This document shows, piece by piece, positions 1 through 6,881 of a DNA stretch of 7,277 bases. Below the pieces are notes generated by a model. It did not search any database. It was given only the letters and a program-made list of their open reading frames with translations, and was not told the origin of the DNA. Source of the stretch: an uncultured Lentisphaeria bacterium (GTDB lineage: Bacteria > Verrucomicrobiota > Lentisphaeria > Victivallales > Victivallaceae); assembly GCA_949298665.1 (NCBI GenBank), contig CASFXO010000248.1, positions 1 to 7,277 of the forward strand. Reading direction: 5' to 3'. The translations under genes were made by a program, and so were the position numbers. The first letter of the stretch is position 1, and each line of letters begins with the position of its first letter.

Positions 1-300
1 GGGCGGGAGATGTTCACCGAAAGTCTGCAATTGGACTTTCGGCACAATTTCTATGTCTGTGCGCCGGGAGGGGTGCATCTGCGCAATCACCTGCTGCTGC
101 GGGAATATCTTCGCCGCCATCCGGCGGATGCGGCGCGTTACGGAGAGGAGAAGCGCCGTCTGGCCGCGCTTTACCCGGAAAACGTCGACGCCTATTGCGC
201 CGGAAAATCCGCCCTGCTGGAAGCCATGCTCGTCGCCGCCGGTCTGGATGCGGCATCGGCGGCGGCGATCCGGCGGCTCAATGAGAATCCGACCGGTTGA
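1..300 (+). CDS. GrpB family (UPF0157) protein, C-terminal part, 5' truncated
   Basis: The frame is open from the first base of the window, so the start lies upstream and only about the last 99 codons are seen. The residues match the C-terminal half of GrpB/UPF0157 proteins, which resemble the nucleotidyltransferase fold. Seen are a strand 'HNFYVCAPGG', then 'RNHLLLREYLRRHP', 'YGEEKRRLAALYP' and 'DAYCAGKSALL'. These correspond to the family pattern of a His-Leu-x-Phe-Arg-Asp-Tyr-Leu-Arg segment, a Tyr-x-x-x-Lys segment, and an Ala-Tyr-x-x-x-Lys segment. The biochemical role of the family is poorly defined, so no reaction is assigned. An ATG at 10 is internal to the conserved domain and is not a credible start. 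The stop at 298-300 lies inside the 3' end of the convergent rmlD, a 23-base overlap. No terminator separates the two. Confidence 0.82.
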   Translation, partial: GREMFTESLQLDFRHNFYVCAPGGVHLRNHLLLREYLRRHPADAARYGEEKRRLAALYPENVDAYCAGKSALLEAMLVAAGLDAASAAAIRRLNENPTG

Positions 301-1153
301 GTCCGACGCCGAACTCCTCGTGGAGGAATTCGCGCAGCGCGTCCCGCCAGTGCGGCATCGGCGGCAGCCGGTGCAGCCGGAGCATCTGCTTTTCCAGCCG
401 GGAATTGGCCGGGCGCGGGGCCGGGCGCGGGAATTCGGCGCTGGAGCAGGGGACCGGGGTAACCGGCAGTCCGGCCAGGGCGAATATCTCCCGGGCGAAC
501 CCGAACCAGGTGGTTTCTCCTTCGCAGCTCAGGTGAAAGGTGCCCGTCAGTTCCGGGCGCGCCAGCAGGTCGCGCAGCCGCAAGGCCACCGCCGCCGCCG
601 AGGTGGGATTGCCGTGCTGGTCGTTCACCACCCGGATGACCGGATGCGCTTCCCGGGCCAGTTTCATCATGGTGTGCACGAAGCTCGGTCCGCCCGCGCC
701 GTACAGCCAGGCGATCCGCGCGATCAGGTGATTGGGACAGTGGCGGCGGATCGCCTCTTCGCCGGCGAATTTGCTCCGCCCGTAAACGGTGTTGCCGCCG
801 TCGGCGGGGTCGAATTCGGAATACGGACGCGCCAGGGTACCGTTGAATACATAATCCGTGGATATGGCAATCAGCCGGATGCCGTGCCGGAAACAGGCCG
901 CCGCCACGTTGCCCGAGCCGACGGCGTTGATGCGGAAAGCGGCCTCGATTTCGCTTTCGCACCGGTCGACGGCGGTCATGGCCGCGCAATGCACCACCGC
1001 GTCCGGGGCCGTTCGCGCCAGCAAACGGTCGCAGGCGGCCGCGTCGGTGATGTCGCATTCGGGCAGGTCCGCGATGATCAGTTCATCGTCCCGCCACTGT
1101 TGTCGGAGCGTGCGGCCCAGCATGCCTTTGCCGCCGGTGATCAGGACCTTCAT
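278..1153 (-). CDS. rmlD: dTDP-4-dehydrorhamnose reductase (RmlD)
   Basis: This 291-residue protein catalyses the last step of dTDP-L-rhamnose synthesis, the NAD(P)H-dependent reduction of dTDP-4-dehydro-L-rhamnose in the cytoplasm. It is an extended short-chain dehydrogenase. The N-terminal Rossmann motif is GGKGMLG (residues 7-13). 'HCAAMTAVDRCE' (55-66), the serine region 'ISTDYVFNG' (97-105) and the catalytic Tyr124-x-x-x-Lys128 in 'YGRSKFAGE' follow. The C-terminal 'RPAPRPANSRLE' (243-254) is typical of RmlD and forms part of the substrate site. The length is normal for the family. The ATG at 1153 is chosen because it gives the usual MKVLITGG start and has a strong TGGAGG ribosome site about 8 bases upstream. 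The frame stays open further upstream, but that part is the rmlC gene read in another frame. The start overlaps the rmlC stop by four bases (ATGA), which indicates translational coupling. Confidence 0.95.
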   Translation of the reverse strand: MKVLITGGKGMLGRTLRQQWRDDELIIADLPECDITDAAACDRLLARTAPDAVVHCAAMTAVDRCESEIEAAFRINAVGSGNVAAACFRHGIRLIAISTDYVFNGTLARPYSEFDPADGGNTVYGRSKFAGEEAIRRHCPNHLIARIAWLYGAGGPSFVHTMMKLAREAHPVIRVVNDQHGNPTSAAAVALRLRDLLARPELTGTFHLSCEGETTWFGFAREIFALAGLPVTPVPCSSAEFPRPAPRPANSRLEKQMLRLHRLPPMPHWRDALREFLHEEFGVGLNRSDSH

Positions 1154-1707
1154 GATTCCGCCTCCAGGTATTCGGCCCGGCGAAACGGCGGATTGCGGCG
1201 GTCCTTGTCCGACAGGATCCACGCTTCCGGGCGCACCTGCCAGTCGATGGCGAGATCGGGGTCGTCGAAGGCGATGCCGCGTTCGTGACTCGGCATATAC
1301 GGGTTGTCGCACTTGTAGGCGAAGACGGCCTCCCGGCTCAGGATGGCGAAGCCGTGGGCGAACCCGCGCGGGATGAACAGCTGCCGCCGGTTTTCCGCGG
1401 AGAGTTCGACGCCGAAGTGGCGACCGAAGGTGGGCGACCCCCGGCGGATGTCCACCGCCACGTCCCACACCCGTCCGGAAAGCACCCGGACGAGTTTCGC
1501 CTGGGTGTAGGGCGCGGCCTGATAATGCAGGCCGCGCAGGACGCCGAAGACGGATCTGGATTCGTTGTCCTGGACAAAATCGCAGTCGATGCCCGCCTCC
1601 CGGAAACGGGCCCGGTTCCAGGATTCGAAAAAATATCCGCGCGCATCTTCGAAAACGCGCGGTTCCAGCAGCAGCAGACCCGGAATGTCGCAGGGGATGA
1701 CGTTCAT
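1150..1707 (-). CDS. rmlC: dTDP-4-dehydrorhamnose 3,5-epimerase (RmlC)
   Basis: A 185-residue cupin-fold epimerase acting on dTDP-4-dehydro-6-deoxy-D-glucose, the third step of dTDP-rhamnose synthesis. Landmarks are 'IPGLLLLEPRVFEDARGYFFESW' near the N-terminus (shown here in outline, residues 8-30) and 'RGLHYQ' (58-63) with catalytic His61. Lys71, 'IPRGFAHGF' (112-120) with His118, catalytic Tyr131 in 'FAYKCDN', and 'ILSDKDRRNPP' (164-174) with the conserved Asp169 also fit. All expected active-site residues are present and the length is typical. The start is uncertain. The ATG at 1707 gives the family-typical MNVIPCDIPG and lies 8 bases after the ugd stop. A TTG at 1719 overlapping the ugd stop would add four residues. 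Neither has a strong Shine-Dalgarno sequence, so coupling to ugd translation is likely. ATG 1707 is preferred on family alignment. Confidence 0.94.
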   Translation of the reverse strand: MNVIPCDIPGLLLLEPRVFEDARGYFFESWNRARFREAGIDCDFVQDNESRSVFGVLRGLHYQAAPYTQAKLVRVLSGRVWDVAVDIRRGSPTFGRHFGVELSAENRRQLFIPRGFAHGFAILSREAVFAYKCDNPYMPSHERGIAFDDPDLAIDWQVRPEAWILSDKDRRNPPFRRAEYLEAES

Positions 1708-1715
1708 GATTTCAT

Positions 1716-3071
1716 TCAAAAGTGCGTAAGGGGTTTCTGACCGATGGGATAGACGTGGAAGCCGATCCGGAAGAGCGCCTCCGGATCCAGCAGATTCCGG
1801 CCGTCGAAAAGAAACGCGGGTTTCTCCATCCGCTCGAAAATCCGTTCATAATCCAGTTCCCGGAAGCATTTCCAGTCGGTCATGATCACCACCGCGTGGG
1901 CGCCCGCGACCGCTTCATAGGGGTCCTCGCAATAGGTGATGTCTCCCGCCGCGTCCCGCAGATCGACCCGGGCGTTGTCCAGCGCCTGCGGGTCGTGAAT
2001 GCGGATGCGCGCCCGTTCTTCGAGCAGCTGGCGGCAGACCGTGATCGCCGGAGACTCGCGGGTGTCGCCGGTGTCCGCCTTGAAGGCGAATCCCAGAATC
2101 GCGATCTTCTTGTCGGCCACCGTGTTGAACATGGCCGAAAGCATCGTTCCCACAAACCGCCGGGCCTGAAAATCATTCATCCGGACCACCTGTTCCCAGT
2201 AGGCTGCCACCTCCGGCAATCCGTAGTGTTCGCAGAGGTAAACCAGATTGAGAATGTCCTTCTTGAAGCAGGACCCGCCGAACCCGATGCCGGCCTTGAG
2301 AAATTTCGGGCCGATGCGGCTGTCGCGGCCGGCGGCGCGGGTGACCTCGTCGATGTTCGCTCCGGTTTTTTCGCAGAGCGCGGAGATGCTGTTGACCGAG
2401 GAGACCCGTTGCGCCAGCAGCGCGTTGGAGACCAGCTTGGTCAGTTCGCTCGACCACAGATTGGTGGTGATGATCCGTTCGCGCGGCACCCAGTGGGCGT
2501 AAATCTGCGCCACCTCCTCGATGGCGGATTCCTCCAGGCCGCCGATCAGCACCCGGTCCGGATGCAGAAGGTCTTCGATGGCGGTGCCTTCCGCCAGGAA
2601 TTCCGGATTGGAGACGATCCGGAATTTCAACCCGCGGGTGTTGGAGTGGAGCACCCGGCTGAGCGCCTGCGCGGTGCGGACCGGCAGGGTGCTTTTCTCC
2701 ACGACGATCTTGTCGGAATCGGCGTGTTCGAGGATGCTGCGGGCGGTTTTCTCCAGATATTGCAGGTCCGCCGCCTTGCCCGCGCCCGCGCCGAAGGTTT
2801 TGGTCGGGGTGTTGACGCTGACGAAAATGATGTCCGCCGCCTTGATCGCTCCCGGAATGTCCGTCGAGTAAAAGAGGTTCCGCCCCCGGCAGCGCCGGAC
2901 CACCGCCTCCAGACCGGGTTCGTAAATCGGGAGCCGGTCCGAATTCCAGGCGGCGATGCGTTGCGCGTTGATGTCCACGACCGTGACCGTGAGGTCCGGG
3001 CATTGATCGGCGATGACCGCCATGGTCGGGCCGCCGACGTAGCCGGCGCCGATACAGAGAATCCGTTTCAT
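1716..3071 (-). CDS. ugd: UDP-glucose 6-dehydrogenase, animal-type
   Basis: A 451-residue enzyme that oxidises UDP-glucose twice with NAD+ to UDP-glucuronate, in the cytoplasm. The N-terminal NAD-binding motif is GAGYVGG (8-14). 'SVNTPTKT' (85-92), 'SNPEFLAEGTA' (154-164) with Glu157 and Glu161, 'SSELTKLVSNALLAQR' (207-222) with Lys212, and 'GFGGSCFKKD' (263-272) follow. In the last, Cys268 is the catalytic thiol and Asp272 its partner. The C-terminal UDP-binding half has 'ILGFAFKADTGDTRES' (325-340). The wording of many blocks ('AWNSDRLPIYEPGLEAVV', 'NLFYSTDIPGAIKAAD', 'CFKKDILNLVYLCEHYGLPEVA') follows the animal enzyme rather than the common shorter bacterial Ugd/TuaD type. It lacks the extended C-terminal tail of the human protein. 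The ATG at 3071 follows uxs by 28 bases. An AGGAAGGA ribosome site lies upstream at a rather long spacing of about 12 bases. The product feeds the neighbouring UDP-xylose synthase. Confidence 0.96.
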   Translation of the reverse strand: MKRILCIGAGYVGGPTMAVIADQCPDLTVTVVDINAQRIAAWNSDRLPIYEPGLEAVVRRCRGRNLFYSTDIPGAIKAADIIFVSVNTPTKTFGAGAGKAADLQYLEKTARSILEHADSDKIVVEKSTLPVRTAQALSRVLHSNTRGLKFRIVSNPEFLAEGTAIEDLLHPDRVLIGGLEESAIEEVAQIYAHWVPRERIITTNLWSSELTKLVSNALLAQRVSSVNSISALCEKTGANIDEVTRAAGRDSRIGPKFLKAGIGFGGSCFKKDILNLVYLCEHYGLPEVAAYWEQVVRMNDFQARRFVGTMLSAMFNTVADKKIAILGFAFKADTGDTRESPAITVCRQLLEERARIRIHDPQALDNARVDLRDAAGDITYCEDPYEAVAGAHAVVIMTDWKCFRELDYERIFERMEKPAFLFDGRNLLDPEALFRIGFHVYPIGQKPLTHF

Positions 3072-3099
3072 TCCGCGGAAAAATTCCTTCCTGGTCCGA

Positions 3100-4071
3100 T
3101 TAAAATGTACCGTTCTGCGTGCAGAAATCCGGGTCTTCCCGAAGCAGACGGTCGAAATATTCGATGGTTTTCCTCAAGCCTTCCCGCAGCGGCGTGGTCG
3201 GCTCCCAGCCCAGCAGCCGCCGCGCCTGTGAAATGTCCGGCTGCCGCTGTTTCGGATCATCCGACGGCAGCGGCATGCGGATCAGTTTCGAACGGGAGCC
3301 GGTCAATTCCAGAATCGTCTCCGCCAGCTGCAGGATCGTGAATTCCCCCGGATTGCCGATGTTGACCGGGCCGGTTATCTCGTCGCCGGTTCCCATCATC
3401 CGGATCATCGCCTCGATGAGGTCGTCGCGGTAGCAGAAGCTGCGCGTCTGGCTGCCGTCGCCGTAAAGGGTGATGTCCTGATTCCGCAGTGCCTGCAGAA
3501 TGAAATTGCTGACCACCCGGCCGTCGTGCGGATGCATGCAGGGGCCGTAGGTGTTGAAGATGCGGACGATCTTGATCCGCAGCGCGCATTGCATGTGATA
3601 GCTGCTGAACAACGTTTCGGCGCAGCGCTTGCCCTCGTCGTAACAGGACCGCACGCCGATCGGATTGACGTTGCCCCAGTAGGATTCCACCTGCGGGTGG
3701 ACGGACGGATCGCCGTAAACCTCACTGGTGGAGGCCTGCAGAATTTTCGCATTCAGGCGTTTGGCCAGACCCAGCATGTTGATGGCGCCGTGGACGCAGG
3801 TTTTGACGGTCTGCACCGGGTCCCGCTGGTAATGGATGGGGGACGCCGGACAGGCCAGATTGTAGATTTCGTCGCATTCGACGTACAGGGGGAAGGTGAT
3901 GTCATGCCGGATCAGCTCAAAGCGGGGATTGTCCAGCAGATGATAGATGTTGCGTCTGGCGCCGGTGTAGAAGTTGTCCACGCAGATGACTTCGTTGCCC
4001 TGTGCCAGCAGTCTTTCGCAGAGATGCGTGCCCAGAAAGCCGCCGCCTCCCGTAATCAGAATCCGTTTCAT
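3100..4071 (-). CDS. uxs: UDP-glucuronate decarboxylase (UDP-xylose synthase)
   Basis: A 323-residue extended short-chain dehydrogenase that decarboxylates UDP-glucuronate to UDP-xylose, using tightly bound NAD+. The Rossmann motif is 'ITGGGGFLGTHL' (6-17). 'VDNFYTGARRN' (31-41), 'NLACPASPIHY' (71-81), 'ASTSEVYGDP' (113-122) with Ser116 and Glu117, and Tyr144-x-x-x-Lys148 in 'CYDEGKR' follow. 'RIFNTYGP' (170-177), 'DGRVVSNFILQAL' (183-195) and 'YGDGSQTRSF' (203-212) with Arg210 complete the pattern. The Glu, Tyr, Lys and Arg are the residues expected for decarboxylation, and the sequence runs closely parallel to animal UXS1. Unlike the animal Golgi enzyme it has no N-terminal membrane anchor. 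The ATG at 4071 gives MKRILITGG. The frame continues 19 codons upstream, but those would cover the -10 region of the promoter, so the longer start is rejected. The ribosome site is a weak GGGAAA. It is first in the sugar operon and next to ugd, which makes its substrate. Other epimerases of this superfamily are less likely. Confidence 0.94.
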   Translation of the reverse strand: MKRILITGGGGFLGTHLCERLLAQGNEVICVDNFYTGARRNIYHLLDNPRFELIRHDITFPLYVECDEIYNLACPASPIHYQRDPVQTVKTCVHGAINMLGLAKRLNAKILQASTSEVYGDPSVHPQVESYWGNVNPIGVRSCYDEGKRCAETLFSSYHMQCALRIKIVRIFNTYGPCMHPHDGRVVSNFILQALRNQDITLYGDGSQTRSFCYRDDLIEAMIRMMGTGDEITGPVNIGNPGEFTILQLAETILELTGSRSKLIRMPLPSDDPKQRQPDISQARRLLGWEPTTPLREGLRKTIEYFDRLLREDPDFCTQNGTF

Positions 4072-4115
4072 GATGTTTCCCGGAATTGGTGTTCCAATGG
4101 TTTTTTGCCTTAATA

Positions 4116-4144
4116 ATAATACATCCATTGCCCTCTTCTGTCAA
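4116..4144 (-). promoter_or_regulatory. Near-consensus sigma-70 promoter of the uxs-ugd-rmlC-rmlD operon
   Basis: On the minus strand a perfect -35 hexamer TTGACA (4144-4139) is followed by exactly 17 bases and a -10 hexamer TATTAT (4121-4116). Transcription would start near 4110-4109, giving a 5' untranslated region of about 38 bases before the uxs ATG. The -35 element lies only 8 bases after the priA stop codon. A small inverted repeat ATTGG/CCAAT (4085-4089 and 4094-4098) sits in that leader, between the start point and the weak ribosome site. It could form a 5-base-pair hairpin. No priA terminator is visible, so readthrough from priA may add to operon expression. Confidence 0.8.
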
Positions 4145-4151
4145 TGCCGGT

Positions 4152-6380
4152 TCACAGCAGGGACTGGGCATCGACGTCGGCGTAGACCTCCACGCCGGGC
4201 GGAGTCTTTCCGTGCAGAACCATGTGGCGCAGCTGCGGCCGGACCCGTCCGAGGGCGGCGCCGCGCAGCAGGGTCATGTAGCGGAACTTGCCCTTGATGC
4301 GTTCGATCGGAGCGGGCAGGGGGCCGGAGATTTTGACGGCGTCGCCGCAATAGGGCCGCAGCGCCTCGGTGAATTCGGCGGCGAAATTCGCCACGCGGCT
4401 TTCGTCCTCCCCGCGGAAGTGCAGGGCGATCAGATGGGTGAAGGGGGGGTACGCCAGCATTTCCCTCGCTTCCAGATCGTAGCGGCTGAAACCTTCGAAA
4501 TCCTGTTCGGCGGCGAACCGGATGGTTTCGTTGTCGGGATTGTAGCTTTGAATGATGACTTCGCCGCGCACGTCGCCGCGGCCGGCCCGCCCGGCCACCT
4601 GGGTGATCAACTGAAACGTGCGTTCGGGGGCGCGGAAGTCCGGCAGCATCAGCCCGCTGTCGGCGTTGATGATGCCGACCAGCGTGACGTTGGGAAAATG
4701 CAGGCCCTTGGCGATCATCTGGGTGCCGATCAGGATGTCGATTTCGGCGCGGCGGAATTTTTCCAGAACCGTCTCGTAATCGTCGGCGCCGCGCATGGAG
4801 TCGGAGTCCATGCGGGCGATGCGGGCGTGCTGGAAAACCGCGGCGGCCGCCGCTTCGATTTTCTCCGTGCCGACGCCGCTGTAACGGATTTCCGGAGAGC
4901 CGCAGTCCGGACAATTTTCCGGCGCGGGTACGACCAGGCCGCAGAGATGGCAGCTGAGCGTCCGGCGCTGTCGGGAGTAGGTGAAGCCGACGGAGCAGTT
5001 CGGGCAGGTGGCCTCGTAGCCGCATTGTTCGCAGAGCAGCATCCGGGCGTAACCGCGCCGGTTCAGGAACAGAATGGATTGTTCCCCCCGTTCGAGCCGT
5101 TCCCGGACCGCTTCGATCAGCAGCGGGGAGAAGAAATTGGATTTCCCCTTTTCGGGAGGGCCGCCCAGCCGCAGGTCTATGATTCGAACATGGGGGGCGA
5201 GTTGTTCGGAAACCTGACGGGACAAGGTCGCGAGCGCGTATTTGCCGGTTTCGGCGTTGCGGCGGCTTTCGGCGGAGGGGGTGGCGGAGCCGAGAATCAC
5301 GACGGCGTTTTCCAGTCTGCCGCGCATGACGGCGACGTCCCGGGCGGAATAGCGGGGCGCCTCCGACTGTTTGTAGCTGCTTTCGTGTTCCTCGTCGACG
5401 ACGATCAAACCGAGGTTTCGGAACGGGGCGAACAGCGCGGAACGGGCGCCGACCGCAATGGCGGTTTCGTGGCGGCTGATCCGGTGCCATTCATCGAACC
5501 GTTCGCCGTCGGAGAGGCGGCTGTGCAGAATGCTCAACCGGTCGCCGAAACGGGCGCGGAACCGGCGGACGGTCTGCGGGGTCAGGGAGATTTCCGGGAC
5601 CAGCACGATGGCCGAGCGACCCAGTTCCAGCGTCCGGGCGATGGCCTGCAGATATACTTCGGTCTTGCCGCTGTTGGTGACGCCGTGCAGCAGCAGGACG
5701 TGCCGCCGGTCCTCTCCCAGCAGCATCCGGTTGATCCGGTCCAGCGCGGCGGCCTGTTCCGGGGAGGGCCGCAGGGGTTGCGCGGGGATGACCTCCCGCC
5801 CGGCGAAGGGATCGCGGCGGACGGAATGTTTTTCCAGTCGGATCAGGCCGTTTTTTTCGAGGGTGCGGACGCTGGCCCGGGAGGCGGTGCAGCTTTCCAG
5901 AAGTTCGTCCAGCGGCAGCGTGCCGTCGGCGTCGGCGAGCAGCGTTTCCAGCAGGGCGCTGCGGGCGGCGGCGTTTTTCTTACCGGCGTGGGCAGCGACG
6001 AAAGCGGCGGCGGCATCGCGATCCGGGAGTGCGGCGTAAAGGCGGAACTTTTCCCGGATTTTTCCCTGGCGGACCGGAGCGGGGAGCAGGGTACGGATGG
6101 CCTGTTCCCGGGAACAGCAGTAATAATCGGCCATCCAGTTGCCGAGTTCCACCAGTTTTTCCGGCAGATGGGCCGCACCGTCGGCGACGCCGAGCAGTGG
6201 TCTCACTTCGGGATAATCGCTGTGGTCGGCCAGTGCCAGCACGTAACCTTCCCGTACGGTCCGTCCGAAAGGAACGGTCACGCGCACACCGGTCCGGATG
6301 GCCGGAACCAGTTCCGGAGGGATCCGGTAATCGAAGAGTTTGTCCAGTGCTACATCGAGAACAACCTGCGCGATATCCAT
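4152..6380 (-). CDS. priA: Primosomal protein N', replication-restart 3'-5' DNA helicase PriA
   Basis: A 742-residue superfamily 2 helicase that recognises stalled or repaired replication forks and starts reloading of the replicative helicase. The N-terminal 3'-DNA-binding region begins 'MDIAQVVLDVALDKLFDYRIP'-like (1-21). The helicase core has Walker A 'GVTNSGKTE' (233-241), the family-specific 'LVPEISLTPQT' (260-270), DEEH (329-332) in 'VVDEEHESSYKQ', and 'GSATPS' (364-369). Eight zinc-binding cysteines follow at 450, 453, 459, 462, 477, 480, 490 and 493. The second helicase lobe carries 'GTQMIAKGLHFPNV' (552-565) and 'QVAGRAGRG' (594-602). All catalytic and zinc ligands are present and the length is usual. 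The ATG at 6380 is chosen for the typical N-terminus and a GAGGGA ribosome site about 8 bases upstream. The frame extends 22 codons further into the rpsT terminator region and is not credible there. No convincing promoter is seen between that terminator and the ATG, so expression may rely on rpsT readthrough. Confidence 0.97.
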   Translation of the reverse strand: MDIAQVVLDVALDKLFDYRIPPELVPAIRTGVRVTVPFGRTVREGYVLALADHSDYPEVRPLLGVADGAAHLPEKLVELGNWMADYYCCSREQAIRTLLPAPVRQGKIREKFRLYAALPDRDAAAAFVAAHAGKKNAAARSALLETLLADADGTLPLDELLESCTASRASVRTLEKNGLIRLEKHSVRRDPFAGREVIPAQPLRPSPEQAAALDRINRMLLGEDRRHVLLLHGVTNSGKTEVYLQAIARTLELGRSAIVLVPEISLTPQTVRRFRARFGDRLSILHSRLSDGERFDEWHRISRHETAIAVGARSALFAPFRNLGLIVVDEEHESSYKQSEAPRYSARDVAVMRGRLENAVVILGSATPSAESRRNAETGKYALATLSRQVSEQLAPHVRIIDLRLGGPPEKGKSNFFSPLLIEAVRERLERGEQSILFLNRRGYARMLLCEQCGYEATCPNCSVGFTYSRQRRTLSCHLCGLVVPAPENCPDCGSPEIRYSGVGTEKIEAAAAAVFQHARIARMDSDSMRGADDYETVLEKFRRAEIDILIGTQMIAKGLHFPNVTLVGIINADSGLMLPDFRAPERTFQLITQVAGRAGRGDVRGEVIIQSYNPDNETIRFAAEQDFEGFSRYDLEAREMLAYPPFTHLIALHFRGEDESRVANFAAEFTEALRPYCGDAVKISGPLPAPIERIKGKFRYMTLLRGAALGRVRPQLRHMVLHGKTPPGVEVYADVDAQSLL

Positions 6381-6430
6381 GAACGGGTTCCCTCGGCAAG
6401 GAAACAAACCGGAGCGAATGCGTACAGACA

Positions 6431-6467
6431 CAAAAACGGCGTCCACCTCCAGAGAAGCGGACGCCGT
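6431..6467 (-). terminator. Intrinsic terminator after rpsT
   Basis: A perfect 9-base inverted repeat (arms 6436-6444 and 6459-6467, ACGGCGTCC with GGACGCCGT) encloses a 14-base loop. Reading the minus strand, the distal arm runs straight into five T residues (complement of 6436-6432). That is a standard Rho-independent terminator. It begins 19 bases after the rpsT stop and ends about 50 bases before the priA start. It has no matching T run on the plus strand, so it acts in the rpsT direction only. Confidence 0.9.
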
Positions 6468-6485
6468 CCGTCTGCGCCCGACCGA

Positions 6486-6752
6486 TTATTTGTTGAGCGT
6501 ATTGGCCAGCTTGTCGAACTGGGATTTCTTGTTGGCCGCCTTGTTGGCATGGATGGCGCCGGCCTTGACCGCCTTGTCGACGCGGCTGCAGCATTCCTTG
6601 AGCAGGGTGGCGGCATTTTCGGTTTCTCCGGCGGCGACGGCGGCGCGGAAGCGTTTTTCCAGCGTTTTGAGCTCGCTGTTGCGGGCGCGGTTGCGGAGGT
6701 TGGCAAGTTTGCTGGTGCGCAGCCGTTTCAGAGCGGACTTGGAATGAGCCAT
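6486..6752 (-). CDS. rpsT: 30S ribosomal protein S20
   Basis: An 88-residue, strongly basic protein that binds 16S rRNA early in assembly of the small subunit. The N-terminus 'MAHSKSALKRLRTSKLANLRNRARNSELKT' (in outline, residues 1-30) and the C-terminal 'GAIHANKAANKKSQFDKLA' carry the S20 pattern: a Lys-Ser-Ala-x-Lys-Arg start, an Arg-Asn-Arg-Ala block and the conserved His-x-Asn-x-Ala-x-x-Lys-Ser block. Length is normal. The ATG at 6752 has a good TGAGGA ribosome site 8-9 bases upstream. The frame stays open some 95 codons upstream towards 7037, but that part has no family match and covers the rpsT promoter region, so it is not coding. The gene has its own promoter upstream and a strong terminator downstream, consistent with a one-gene unit. 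Autoregulation of S20 translation is known in E. coli; nothing specific for it is visible here. Confidence 0.96.
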   Translation of the reverse strand: MAHSKSALKRLRTSKLANLRNRARNSELKTLEKRFRAAVAAGETENAATLLKECCSRVDKAVKAGAIHANKAANKKSQFDKLANTLNK

Positions 6753-6851
6753 GATTTTTTCCTCAAAATTGCGTTGAATATGTCTGTAATAATGATGCTG
6801 AACCTGATCGTATTTCCCATCCGGCAGACGCATGGCGCCTGTATGAACCAT

Positions 6852-6881
6852 TACATATACCCCGGAAAAAGAAAAAATCAA
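6852..6881 (-). promoter_or_regulatory. Probable rpsT promoter
   Basis: On the minus strand a -35-like TTGATT (6881-6876) is followed by a T-rich spacer and a -10-like stretch. The -10 can be read as TATATG (6859-6854, spacer 16) or TATGTA (6857-6852, spacer 18). The predicted start is near 6846, leaving a leader of about 90 bases before the rpsT ATG. A-rich tracts directly upstream of the -35 (6883-6899, A on the minus strand) look like an UP element, which is common at ribosomal protein promoters. The exact -10 register is uncertain. Confidence 0.55.

Noticed and set aside
235..265. GCCGCC/GGCGGC inverted repeat as a terminator for the sugar operon
   Set aside because: There is no T run after either arm, and repeats of this kind arise by chance in Ala/Gly-rich GC-rich coding sequence.
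1722..3341. A 539-codon plus-strand open frame antisense to ugd
   Set aside because: The opposite strand is a complete, fully motif-supported dehydrogenase; the plus-strand product is low-complexity and has no recognisable domain.
4085..4106. A plus-strand terminator (ATTGG/CCAAT followed by six T)
   Set aside because: The stem is only five pairs and no plus-strand gene ends here. On the minus strand it lies in the uxs leader, where it is mentioned as a possible hairpin.
4072..4128. A longer uxs start 19 codons upstream
   Set aside because: It would begin at or before the predicted transcript start and inside the promoter -10 region. The ATG at 4071 gives the canonical Rossmann N-terminus.
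6381..6430. A separate priA promoter
   Set aside because: No pair of -35 and -10 hexamers with acceptable spacing could be found in this short AT-poor stretch.
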